A DNA stretch of 64,000 nucleotides, taken from Umezawaea sp049997955 (GTDB lineage: Bacteria > Actinomycetota > Actinomycetes > Mycobacteriales > Pseudonocardiaceae). The notes beneath the pieces were generated by a model. That model was not told where the DNA came from. It worked only from the letters and a program-made list of their open reading frames with translations, and did no database searches. How positions within the stretch are numbered: the first letter of the stretch is position 1; each line of letters begins with the position of its first letter. Positions 35,476 through 43,757 of this stretch are shown in pieces. The stretch spans positions 1 to 64,000 of the forward strand of contig JAEBDY010000013.1 of assembly GCA_049997955.1 (NCBI GenBank), read 5' to 3'. The translations under genes were made by a program, and so were the position numbers.

Positions 35476-36306
35476 GTGAGGCCGCACAACATGGTCAGCA
35501 TCGAAGTCTGGAACGCATCGGTCGACTTCCCGATCTTCGACGCCAAGTCGAGGTCGCTGAAGAAGCTCGCCCTCGGCAAGGTCGGCGGCAAGATCGGCTC
35601 CGAAGGCCGGGTCCCGATAATCGAGGCCCTGCACGACATCACCCTCTCCATCAAGGAGGGCGACCGGGTCGGTCTCGTCGGCCACAACGGCGCGGGCAAG
35701 TCGACGCTGCTCCGGCTGCTGGCGGGCATCTACGAGCCCACCAGGGGCAGCTCGCGGATCACCGGCAAGGTCGCGCCCGTGTTCGACCTCGGCGTCGGCA
35801 TGGACCCGGAGATCTCGGGCTACGAGAACATCATGATCCGCGGCCTGTTCCTCGGCATGACCCGCAAGCAGATGGAGAAGCGGGTCGACGACATCGCGGA
35901 GTTCACCGAACTCGGCGACTACCTGTCGATGCCGCTGCGCACCTACTCCACGGGTATGCGCGTCCGCTTGGCACTGGGTGTCGTGACGTCCATCGACCCC
36001 GAGATCCTCCTGCTGGACGAGGGCATCGGCGCGGTCGACGCGGCGTTCATGGCGAAGGCGCGGGACCGCCTCAGGGACCTGGTGCGGCGCTCCGGCCTGC
36101 TGGTGTTCGCGAACCACTCGGACGAGACGCTGATCGAGTTCTGCGACTCGGCGATCTGGATGGACGAGGGCCAGGTGAAGCAGCAGGGCTCGTTGCGCGA
36201 GGTCCTCACCGCGTACAAGGGGCACGACCCGTTCGAATACCTCAGCCCGGAGACGCTGGCCCGCATCAGCGGCGATCCCGTGCTCAGCACGAATGGTGGC
36301 GAGTAG
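35476..36306 (+). CDS. Polysaccharide ABC exporter ATPase (Wzt-like)
   Basis: 276 residues from GTG 35476, directly after the permease stop; ATG 35491 is an alternative. Walker A GHNGAGKST at 69-77, signature YSTGMRVRLALG, Walker B EILLLDEGIGAVD and the switch His in FANHSDE. The short C-terminus has no carbohydrate-binding domain, unlike E. coli O9a Wzt. With the upstream permease it exports a lipid-linked glycan, most likely the galactan intermediate given glfT1 next door. Confidence 0.92.
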   Translation: MRPHNMVSIEVWNASVDFPIFDAKSRSLKKLALGKVGGKIGSEGRVPIIEALHDITLSIKEGDRVGLVGHNGAGKSTLLRLLAGIYEPTRGSSRITGKVAPVFDLGVGMDPEISGYENIMIRGLFLGMTRKQMEKRVDDIAEFTELGDYLSMPLRTYSTGMRVRLALGVVTSIDPEILLLDEGIGAVDAAFMAKARDRLRDLVRRSGLLVFANHSDETLIEFCDSAIWMDEGQVKQQGSLREVLTAYKGHDPFEYLSPETLARISGDPVLSTNGGE

Positions 36307-36309
36307 ACC

Positions 36310-37209
36310 GTGATCGAGGCACTGCCCAAGGGCTCCGTCGTCGCCGTCGTCGTGACCCGGCACCGCCGCGAACTCCTCTCGGAGTCGCTGAAGGTGCTGG
36401 CGTCGCAGACCAGGGTGCCCGACCACATCGTGGTCGTGGACAACGGTCCGGACCAGCCCGTCGAGGACCTGGTCGACCAGTGCCCGATCCCGTCGACCTA
36501 CCTGGCGTCCCACCGCAACCTCGGTGGCGCGGGCGGGTTCGCCCTGGGGATGCTGCACGCGCTGTCCCTCGGCGCGGACTGGCTGTGGCTGGCCGACGAC
36601 GACGGCAGGCCCGCGGACGAGACCGTGCTCGCGGTGCTGCTGGAGGAGGCGGAGAAGCGCAAGCTCGCCGCTGTCTCCCCGGTGGTGTCGAACATCGACG
36701 CACCGGACAAGCTCGCGTTCCCGCTGCGTCGCGGGTTGACGTGGAAGCGGAACACCGAGGAGCTGGGCACGGACTTCCTGCCCGGTATCGCGTCGCTGTT
36801 CAACGGGGCGCTGTTCCGGGCTTCCACCGTCGACGTGATCGGGGTGCCGGACTACCGGCTGTTCTTCCGGGGCGACGAGGTGGAGATCCACCGGCGACTG
36901 GTCCGCACCGGGCTGCGGTTCGGGACCTCGCTGAAGGTCGCCTACCTGCACCCGGACGGGTCGGACGAGTTCAAGCCGATGCTGGGTGGGCGGTTCCACG
37001 CGCAGGACCCGGAGAACCCGATCAAGCGCTACTACACCTACCGGAACCGCGGGTACCTGCTGTCGCAGCCCGGGATGCGGAAGTTGGGGGCGCTGGAGGT
37101 GTTCCGGTTCGGGCTGTACTTCCTCGCGGTCCGGAAGGACCCGAAGGCGTTCGTGGAGTGGTTGAAGCTGGTTCGGTTGGGGCAGAGGGAGCGGTTCTTC
37201 CGGAAGTGA
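36310..37209 (+). CDS. glfT1: Galactofuranosyltransferase GlfT1-like
   Basis: 299 residues, GT2 GT-A fold. VVVTRHRRELLSESL opens the nucleotide-sugar domain; the metal-binding DDD is at 96-98 (WLADDDGRP). Later GDEVEIHRRLVRTG and YYTYRNRGYL are typical of actinobacterial GlfT1. It adds the first galactofuranose residues to the Rha-GlcNAc-lipid linker at the cytoplasmic membrane face. It starts 3 bp after the ATPase stop, making a Wzm-Wzt-GlfT1 operon. Glf, elsewhere in this window, supplies UDP-galactofuranose. Confidence 0.9.
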   Translation: MIEALPKGSVVAVVVTRHRRELLSESLKVLASQTRVPDHIVVVDNGPDQPVEDLVDQCPIPSTYLASHRNLGGAGGFALGMLHALSLGADWLWLADDDGRPADETVLAVLLEEAEKRKLAAVSPVVSNIDAPDKLAFPLRRGLTWKRNTEELGTDFLPGIASLFNGALFRASTVDVIGVPDYRLFFRGDEVEIHRRLVRTGLRFGTSLKVAYLHPDGSDEFKPMLGGRFHAQDPENPIKRYYTYRNRGYLLSQPGMRKLGALEVFRFGLYFLAVRKDPKAFVEWLKLVRLGQRERFFRK

Positions 37210-37715
37210 GGGTGGGGCTCGGGGGTCTGGCCTGGGTGGCTGGCTTCAGGTCGGGTCTCCTGGCTTCAGGTCGGGTCTCCTGGCTTCGGGGTGTGCTTGG
37301 GTCTCCTGGCTTCGGGTGTGTCGGGGTCGGTGGCTGGCTTCGGGTTCCAGCGTGCTGTGGCCGATTTGACTTGGGGACCCCGCATTTGAGCCTTGATCGG
37401 GCTAAAAGGGCAGGTGGGAAGCCCTGCCCGATCCCAAGTTCAAGGCTCAAATCCCCAAGTAAAATCGGCCACGTTCACTGCGCTCGGGCTCGGTTCGTTG
37501 GCAATCGGCACCTGGGTGGTGCTCGGTTGGTGCTTGGGTGCTCGGTTCGTTGGCGCTTGGGTGCTCGGTTGATTGGCAGTCGGCGCTTGGGTGGCGCTGA
37601 GGGTGCTCGGTGTTGGTGCTCGGCTCTCGTTCTGCTGTTCCTTGTGATTGCAAGGAGTTTGGCGAGTGAGTGAGAGCGTTTGTGCACGGAGCGCAACCGT
37701 AGTAGTACGGAGTGC
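37210..37715. repeat. 506-bp gene-free region of minisatellite-like repeats
   Basis: A 20-bp unit TGGCTTCAGGTCGGGTCTCC is repeated exactly at 37241-37260 and 37261-37280, then degenerately to about 37350. A second G/T-rich family, variants of GGTGCTCGGTTCGTTGGC and GCTTGGGTGCTCGG, fills about 37484-37630. A large palindrome sits between them. No coding frame is supportable; the solute-binding-protein gene starts at 37716. Confidence 0.7.
37358..37472. repeat. 115-bp composite palindrome
   Basis: Outer arms GTGGCCGATTT / AAATCGGCCAC, middle arms ACTTGGGG / CCCAAGT and ATTTGAGCCTTGA / TCAAGGCTCAAAT pair in order around a second hairpin (TCGGGC...GGGCAGG / CCTGCCCGA). It can terminate glfT1 transcription, but its size and layered symmetry also suggest a mobile palindromic element. 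Confidence 0.7.
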
Positions 37716-38972
37716 GTGACTTCTGGGGAGATCAGCCGTCGTACTGTCCTGACCGCTGCCGGAGCCGCCTCGTTGGCGGGGTTGTTGGCTGCCTGCGGCA
37801 CGAACACCGGGCGTGGTGGTGAGGGTGGTCAGACCCTTGAGCAGTGGTACCACGCTTACGGTGAGCCGGGGGTGCAGCAGGCTGTCGAGCGGTATGCCAA
37901 GGCGTACGACAAGGGCACCGTCAACGTGCAGTGGAATCCCGGTGACTACGACTCGAAGCTGGCCGCCGGGTTGTTGGCCGGTGGGGTGCCGGATGTTTTC
38001 GAGTCGACGTTGCAGATCAGTGCTGTTCGGGCTGGGCAGATCGTGCCGTTGGACGACGTGATCGGGTCGGCGAAGGACGACTTCACCGCGACGATCCTGG
38101 CCGGGCACACGATCGAGGGACAGGTCTACGGGATTCCGCAGGCCGTCGACATGCAGATGCTGTTCTACCGCAAGAGCATGTTCGAGCAGGCAGGCGTCCA
38201 GCCACCGTCCACTGTGGACGAGTTGATCGACGCGGCCAAGCGGCTGACCAAGGGTGACGTGAAGGGTCTCTTCGCGGGCAACGACGGTGGTGTCGCGGTG
38301 CTCGGTGGTCCGGCGCTGTGGTCCGTTGGTCTCGACTACGTGACGACCGAGCACGAGGTCGGGTTCGACGAGCCGTCCGCGGCTGTCGCGATCGGCAAGT
38401 TGCGGGAGCTGCACTCCAGCGGCGCGATGCTCCAGGGAGCGGTGAAGGACTGGGCCGAGCCGGACGCGTTCACGCAGGGGCTGGTGGCGATGCAGTGGAC
38501 CGGGCTGTGGACCGTGCCCGCTGTGCAGGAGGCCCTGGGTGATGATTTCGGGGTGCTGCCGTGGCCGAAGCTCGACGACAGCGGGCGGGCGTCGGTGCCG
38601 GTCGGGGCCTACGGCGCGATGGTCAACGCGAAGAGCAAGCACGTCGACGAGGCCAAGGCGTTCGTCAAGTGGCTGTGGATCGACCGCACGGACCACCAGG
38701 AGGACTTCAACCTCTCCTACGGGTTCCACATCCCGCCGCGGGAGAGCCTGGCGGCCAAAGCGGACAAGCTGACCAAGGGCGCCGCGGCCGACGCGGTGAA
38801 GTTCGTGCGGGACAACGCGAAGTCGTCCAACCCGCCGGACTGGATCCCGTCGATGAGCACGGCGTTCGGCGACGCCGTGTCGCGCGCGGTCCGCGAAGGG
38901 GCGGACGCGGGCACCGAGCTGAAGGCCGCCGCGCAGAAGGCACGGGACGAGCTCAAGCGCCTGTACGGATGA
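37716..38972 (+). CDS. Sugar ABC transporter substrate-binding lipoprotein
   Basis: 418 residues from GTG 37716. The Tat-like SRRTVLTAAG (RR at 8-9) leads to lipobox LLAAC with Cys27, so it is exported and lipid-anchored. The mature part has family 1 extracellular solute-binding features (YDSKLAAGLLAGGVPDVFE, GIPQAVDMQMLFYRKSMFEQAG, AFTQGLVAMQWTG). It delivers a carbohydrate to the two permeases encoded next, which overlap it. The ATPase is not in the operon and is probably a shared MsiK-type protein. Substrate unknown. Confidence 0.9.
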   Translation: MTSGEISRRTVLTAAGAASLAGLLAACGTNTGRGGEGGQTLEQWYHAYGEPGVQQAVERYAKAYDKGTVNVQWNPGDYDSKLAAGLLAGGVPDVFESTLQISAVRAGQIVPLDDVIGSAKDDFTATILAGHTIEGQVYGIPQAVDMQMLFYRKSMFEQAGVQPPSTVDELIDAAKRLTKGDVKGLFAGNDGGVAVLGGPALWSVGLDYVTTEHEVGFDEPSAAVAIGKLRELHSSGAMLQGAVKDWAEPDAFTQGLVAMQWTGLWTVPAVQEALGDDFGVLPWPKLDDSGRASVPVGAYGAMVNAKSKHVDEAKAFVKWLWIDRTDHQEDFNLSYGFHIPPRESLAAKADKLTKGAAADAVKFVRDNAKSSNPPDWIPSMSTAFGDAVSRAVREGADAGTELKAAAQKARDELKRLYG

Positions 38973-39853
38973 GGCGGGCGGACACCCGCGCGTTCTGGCT
39001 GTTCGTCGGCCCGTTCGCGGTCGGTCTGCTCGCGTTCGTCTACGTGCCGATCGGCTGGAGCGTGGTGCTGTCGTTCTTCGACGCGCGCAACACGGTCACG
39101 CCGACGGACTTCGTGGGGCTGTCGAACTACGTCGACATGCTGACCGACGGGCCGTTCCTGCGCAGCCTCGGCACGTTCAGCCTGTTCGCGCTGTTCATCG
39201 TGCCGACGACGTTCGTCCTGTCGCTGGGGTTGGCGCTGCTGGTCAACGGGATCACGGTCATGCAGGCGTTCTTCCGGTCGGTGTTCTTCCTGCCCGCGGC
39301 GTGCTCGTACGTCGTGGCGTCGCTGGTGTGGAAGCTGTCGATCTTCAACGGCGTCCGCTACGGGCTGGCGAACACCGTGCTCGGCTGGTTCGGCGCGGAC
39401 CCGGTCGCGTGGATCGGGTCGACCGACCCGCCGTGGTACTGGCTGGTGCTGGTGACGCTGCGGCTGTGGCTGCAACTGGGCTTCTACCTGATCCTGTTCC
39501 TCGCCGGGCTCCAGCGGATCCCCAAGCACCTGTACGAGGCGGCGTGGATCGACGGGGCGAAGCCGGGGTGGCAGACGCTGCGGCACATCACGCTGCCGCA
39601 GCTGCGGACCACGTCGGTCGCGGTGCTGCTGCTCAACCTGATCGCGGCCTACCAGGCGTTCGACGAGTTCTACAACGTGCTCGGCAGCGCCCAGGGCTAC
39701 CCGCCGTTCGCCCGGCCGCCGCTGGTGTACCTGTACTACACGTCGCTCGGCAGCGGCGGCCAGGACTTCGGCCACGGCGGGGCGGGGGCGGTGCTGCTGG
39801 CGCTGCTGATCGCCGCGGTGACGCTGCTGCAGGGCCGGGTGATCACCCGGTGA
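38969..39853 (+). CDS. Sugar ABC transporter permease (MalF/UgpA type)
   Basis: 294 residues from ATG 38969, overlapping the binding-protein stop (ATGA). Six transmembrane segments and the EAA loop EAAWIDGAKPGWQTLRHITLPQL, which contacts the ATPase. Pairs with the next permease. Confidence 0.92.
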   Translation: MRRADTRAFWLFVGPFAVGLLAFVYVPIGWSVVLSFFDARNTVTPTDFVGLSNYVDMLTDGPFLRSLGTFSLFALFIVPTTFVLSLGLALLVNGITVMQAFFRSVFFLPAACSYVVASLVWKLSIFNGVRYGLANTVLGWFGADPVAWIGSTDPPWYWLVLVTLRLWLQLGFYLILFLAGLQRIPKHLYEAAWIDGAKPGWQTLRHITLPQLRTTSVAVLLLNLIAAYQAFDEFYNVLGSAQGYPPFARPPLVYLYYTSLGSGGQDFGHGGAGAVLLALLIAAVTLLQGRVITR

Positions 39854-40662
39854 AGGCCCTGCGGTACTCGGCGCTGGTGGTGCTGGCGGTGGTGTTCCTG
39901 CTGCCGTTCTACCTGATCGTCCGGAATGGACTCGCGACCGAGGCGGAGATCACCTCGCGCGACTGGCGGCTGTTCCCGGAACGGCCGCACTGGGAGAACT
40001 TCGGCGAGCTGTTCGACGACCCGGCGGTGCCGATCCTGCGCAGCATGGTCAACTCGACGGTGGTCGCGGTGCTCCAGACCGCCGGGCAGCTGCTGTTCTG
40101 CTCGCTCGCGGGCTACGGGCTGGCGCGCATCCCTTACCGGCACGCGAACAAGGTGTTCTACGCCGTCGTCGCCACCCTGATGATCCCGGCGGCGGTGACG
40201 TTCGTGCCGACGTTCGTGGTGGTGTCGACGCTGGGCTGGATCAGCGACCTGCGCGGACTGGTGATCCCCGGCCTGTTCAGCGGGTTCACCGCGTTCCTGT
40301 TCCGGCAGTACTTCCGCACCTTCCCGCCGGAGTTGGAGGAGGCCGCCCGGATCGACGGCCTCGGCCACTGGGGCACGTACTGGCGGATCGTCGTGCCGAA
40401 CTCGCTCGGCTTCTTCGCCGCGCTCGGCGTGCTCGCGTTCATGACGAGCTGGAACCAGTTCCTGTGGCCGCTGGTCGTCGCGCAGGACCAGGACTCCTGG
40501 ACCGTGCAGGTCGCGCTGTCGGTGTTCCTGACCGCGCAGAGCGTCAACGTGCACGAGCTGTTCCTGGCCGCCGCCGTCTCGATCACACCGCTGGTCGTCG
40601 TGTTCCTGGTCCTGCAGCGGTTCCTGGTGCGCGGAGTGGTCGAGAGCGGCATCAAGGAGTGA
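39850..40662 (+). CDS. Sugar ABC transporter permease (MalG/UgpE type)
   Basis: 270 residues from GTG 39850, overlapping the upstream stop as GTGA. Six transmembrane segments and EAA loop EEAARIDGLGHWGTYWRIVVPNS. Its 3' end overlaps the convergent methyltransferase gene by 11 bp, so the two transcripts collide there. Forms the heterodimeric channel with the previous permease. Confidence 0.92.
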   Translation: MKALRYSALVVLAVVFLLPFYLIVRNGLATEAEITSRDWRLFPERPHWENFGELFDDPAVPILRSMVNSTVVAVLQTAGQLLFCSLAGYGLARIPYRHANKVFYAVVATLMIPAAVTFVPTFVVVSTLGWISDLRGLVIPGLFSGFTAFLFRQYFRTFPPELEEAARIDGLGHWGTYWRIVVPNSLGFFAALGVLAFMTSWNQFLWPLVVAQDQDSWTVQVALSVFLTAQSVNVHELFLAAAVSITPLVVVFLVLQRFLVRGVVESGIKE

Positions 40663-41419
40663 TGTTCTCCTTGCGCAGCAGGAGGAAGATGCTCGGTCCG
40701 AAGTAGTGCCGCGCCAGCACCGGTTGCAGGAACCGCTCCAGGCCGATGAGCGTGCGGTCGGGCAGCAGCTTCTTCAGGGTCGTGCTGCGCAGGTTCGAGA
40801 CGGACAGGACCTGCTCGGTGCGCAGTCCGACGGCGGCGAGCTGGTCGATCACCACGTGCGGGTTGTGGTTGACGAACGGGATCTCGTCGTCGTTCCGGTT
40901 CTCCGGTGAGCGGATGTCGATCGGCGCGGTCGGCAGCGGTTCGCGGCGCAGGAGGTAGCGCACGCGGTTGCGGGCGTGGGCCACGTTGGCGACCTCGACG
41001 ATCGCGGTGCCGCCTCGCGCCAGCACCCGGCTGAGCTCGGCGAACTCGACGGCCGGGGCGGGCAGGTGGTGGGACACCCTGATCATGGTGACCAGGTCCA
41101 CCGAGCCGTCGGCGAAGGCCAGGTCGTCCGCCTGGGTCTGCACCCGCTCGATCTCCGGGTGGCCGTGGTCGGCCAGGTAGCGCTCGGCGACGTCGAGCTG
41201 GCGCCTGCTGGGTTCGGCCACGGTGACGCGGTCCGCGTACTCGCGCAGGAGCAGGCTGAGCCTGCCGTACCCGCCCCCCACGTCGACCGCGTGCTCGAAC
41301 CTGTTGTCGCCCAGCAGTTTCCGCATCGCCAGCTCCTCGGCGGCGTGCTCGTAGTCGCGCCCGTCCCAGTAGCTCAGGTAGTCGTGGGCGGGACCGTCGT
41401 AGTGGTCGGCTCTCCTCAT
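40652..41419 (-). CDS. Class I SAM-dependent methyltransferase
   Basis: 255 residues. Motif I VDVGGGYGRLSLLL, acidic AEPS at the end of beta 2, QADDLAFADGSVDLVTMIRVSHHLP and RVLARGGTAIVEVAN are the UbiE/methyltransferase-11 layout. Cytoplasmic. It lies between the sugar importer and the terminator of glfT2 and is on the same strand as glfT2, but a strong hairpin separates them. Small-molecule or lipid substrate unknown. Confidence 0.85.
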   Translation of the reverse strand: MRRADHYDGPAHDYLSYWDGRDYEHAAEELAMRKLLGDNRFEHAVDVGGGYGRLSLLLREYADRVTVAEPSRRQLDVAERYLADHGHPEIERVQTQADDLAFADGSVDLVTMIRVSHHLPAPAVEFAELSRVLARGGTAIVEVANVAHARNRVRYLLRREPLPTAPIDIRSPENRNDDEIPFVNHNPHVVIDQLAAVGLRTEQVLSVSNLRSTTLKKLLPDRTLIGLERFLQPVLARHYFGPSIFLLLRKENITP

Positions 41420-41486
41420 GCGGTGATTACGCTCGATCGCGCGATTCGGTTGTCCCGTCGCGTGGACCAGGTCGGGTGCAACGCGA

Positions 41487-41517
41487 AAGGGCCCGAACCG
41501 GAGCGGTTCGGGCCCTT
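41487..41517 (-). terminator. Terminator after glfT2
   Basis: AAGGGCCCGAACCG and its complement form a 14-bp stem with a three-base loop, just 3' of the minus-strand glfT2 stop. Confidence 0.85.
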
Positions 41518-41529
41518 GTCACGATCGGG

Positions 41530-43506
41530 TCAGTTCTCGAAGATCTTCCGCCAGGACTCGACGGACGTCAGCTCCGGCAGAGCGTCCCGGTACACCTTCT
41601 TCAACCGCGGCCACTCCTGCGTCAACCGCCGGTAGTTCCGCGCGGAGCGGGCCATCAGCTGGCGGAACTCCTTCGGGTCCCGCTTGCGGAACGCCACACC
41701 GCTGCCGTCGGCGCTGGACACGGTCGCGCTGTCCAGGTTCCCGAGCAGGAACCACCGGGCGTTGGTGGCGGGCACGTTGATCTGCGGGCGCTTGGTGGTG
41801 GAGATCTCCGGGTCCCGCAGGTTGTGCAGCAGGGCCTTGGACGCCTTCGCCGCGATGACCGCGGGGTTGACCGGCGGCTTCAGCATCTGCTCCGCGCGCA
41901 CCATGTCGTAGGTGGGCGGCGGGAACTCGCGGGCCGACGTGAGGATCTGCGCGTCGGTGTACTGCTTCCGCAACTGCTGGATCTCCGGCAGCGCCGTCCG
42001 CAGCGAGTCGAACAGCTTGCCGGGGCCCGCGAGGAAGTCCTCGATCGCCTTCTGCTGCACCGCGACGGTCGAGTACTCCATCGACAGCAGGTGCCGCAGG
42101 GTCAGCTTGAGGCCCTGCTTGAGCAGCGTCGAGCGGATGTCGTACGGGCTGTGCAGCGCCGCCATGACCAGGCGGTTGCGGGTGTGGAAGTACGCCTGCC
42201 AGTCGGTGGCGTCGTTCTTGTCCGTCCACGGCATGTGCCACACGGCGGAGCCGGGCAGCGACACCGTCGGGTAGCCCCTCTCCAGCGCGCGGAGCGAGTA
42301 CTCGGCGTCGTCCCACTTGATGAACAGCGGCAGCGGGTAGCCGGTGCGCTGGACGACCTCGCGCGGGAACAGGCACATCCACCAGCCGTTGTAGGTGGAG
42401 TCGATGCGCGCGTGCAGTTCCTCGGTCTCGCGGAGCGTCTCGGTGCCGAAGTCGTGGTCGGTGACCGCGCCGGGCGCCGCGCGCCAGTTGCAGGTCGCCA
42501 GGTCGACGACCTCGCCGAAGCTGTGCAGGCGGGCGCGGGCCTGGAGGTTCAGCATGTGGCTGCCGACGATCACGGGCTGGGCGCAGGCGCGGGCGAACGC
42601 GTTGGAGCGCAGCACGGCGTCCGGCTCCAGCCGGATGTCGTCGTCCATGAGCATGATCTGGGCGACGTCGGTGTGCTCGATCGCCTCGTACAGGCCGCGG
42701 GTGAAGCCGCCGGAGCCGCCGAGGTTCTCCTGCTCGATGATCTCCAGCTTGTCACCGAGGAGCTTGCGCGCCTCGGCGTAGCCCTGGGTGTCCTTGACCT
42801 TGATCGCGCCCTGGTCGGCGACGAAGACCTTCTGCACGACGTCGAGGACCGCGGGGTCCTCGCCGAGCGCCCGCAGCGCGATGACCGCGTCGATGGGGCG
42901 CATGGTCGTCATGCCGATGGCGACCTTCTGCTCCGGCAGCGGCGTGTCCGTCGTCCACGCGGCCTCCCCGATCTCCAGCGCCGTGTCGTCGGTGAACACG
43001 TCGAACCAGATCCAGCCGCCGTCCTCGAACGGCTTGAGGCTGACGCGCAGTTCGAGGTCCGTCCACGCCTTCGGGCTGCGCACGGCGTGGCCCTCGAGGT
43101 GGATGGGGTCGCCGCTGGGCTTGGAGCGGTACACGTCGACGCGGCCCGCACCGCGCACGGAGAGGCGCAGCACGACCTCCTCGACGGTCGTCCAGCGCTT
43201 CCAGTAGCTGGCCGGGAACGCGTTGAAGTACGACGCGAACGAGACCTTGGCGGACGCTGGCACGGTCACCGAACGCCGCGAGACGACGTGGCTGTGCACG
43301 TTCGCGGGCTCGTCCAGGTACAGGGGACGCACGTCGAGCGGGTCCTCGTCGCGGGGGAGGATCACCCGCTGCAGCACCTGGTTCGGGTTGAGACCTGCTC
43401 CCCTGGTCCCGACGCGGACCGAAGCCACGTCGCTGACCTTGTTGTCCGGAGCGGTCGTCTCGATCTTCGGGGCGGCGGCGCTAGGGGCCTTGGCCTGCTC
43501 GGTCAC
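41530..43506 (-). CDS. glfT2: Galactofuranosyltransferase GlfT2
   Basis: 658 residues from GTG 43506, chosen because CGGAGGAAG lies just before it; in-frame ATGs at 43575 and further upstream would give 23 or more extra residues. An N-terminal beta-sandwich (residues 30-190) precedes the GT-A domain with LMDDDIRLEPD (DDD at about 288-290). A WDDAEYSLRALERG segment and the WHMPWTDKNDATDWQAYFHTRNRL region follow, then a helical C-terminal domain used for tetramerisation. The processive enzyme builds the alternating beta-1,5/1,6 galactan from UDP-Galf. The length is close to M. tuberculosis GlfT2. Confidence 0.94.
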   Translation of the reverse strand: MTEQAKAPSAAAPKIETTAPDNKVSDVASVRVGTRGAGLNPNQVLQRVILPRDEDPLDVRPLYLDEPANVHSHVVSRRSVTVPASAKVSFASYFNAFPASYWKRWTTVEEVVLRLSVRGAGRVDVYRSKPSGDPIHLEGHAVRSPKAWTDLELRVSLKPFEDGGWIWFDVFTDDTALEIGEAAWTTDTPLPEQKVAIGMTTMRPIDAVIALRALGEDPAVLDVVQKVFVADQGAIKVKDTQGYAEARKLLGDKLEIIEQENLGGSGGFTRGLYEAIEHTDVAQIMLMDDDIRLEPDAVLRSNAFARACAQPVIVGSHMLNLQARARLHSFGEVVDLATCNWRAAPGAVTDHDFGTETLRETEELHARIDSTYNGWWMCLFPREVVQRTGYPLPLFIKWDDAEYSLRALERGYPTVSLPGSAVWHMPWTDKNDATDWQAYFHTRNRLVMAALHSPYDIRSTLLKQGLKLTLRHLLSMEYSTVAVQQKAIEDFLAGPGKLFDSLRTALPEIQQLRKQYTDAQILTSAREFPPPTYDMVRAEQMLKPPVNPAVIAAKASKALLHNLRDPEISTTKRPQINVPATNARWFLLGNLDSATVSSADGSGVAFRKRDPKEFRQLMARSARNYRRLTQEWPRLKKVYRDALPELTSVESWRKIFEN

Positions 43507-43703
43507 GTGCTTCCTCCGGCGAACCGCCATCAACGCGGATTCGGGTTCAGATTCGAACGTTCGACGTGTGGTCATGGCGTGCTTGTCCCCACCGCGAACG
43601 CCACGAAGTCGTGGATCAGGTGCGGCGGCGTTGAGCCACATACTACCCACGGGGCCGATCTGCGCCCGTTCGGGCGCTTGGCGTTCCACCGTGTTCACGA
43701 ACG

Positions 43704-43744
43704 GTGATCGCCCGGTGGGATCCGACGTCCCACCGGGCGATCAC
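43704..43744 (-). terminator. Terminator between glf and glfT2
   Basis: GTGATCGCCCGGTGGGA and its exact complement make a 17-bp stem with a seven-base loop right after the glf stop. The minus-strand transcript from the upstream glycosylation genes probably ends here, so glfT2 needs its own promoter or readthrough. Confidence 0.85.
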
Positions 43745-43757
43745 GACCAGTCCTGGC

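Noticed and set aside
34656..37673. Very long open frame overlapping the Wzm, Wzt and glfT1 genes in another frame
   Set aside because: Arginine/proline/glycine-rich shadow typical of high-GC DNA; the other frames encode well-recognised proteins.
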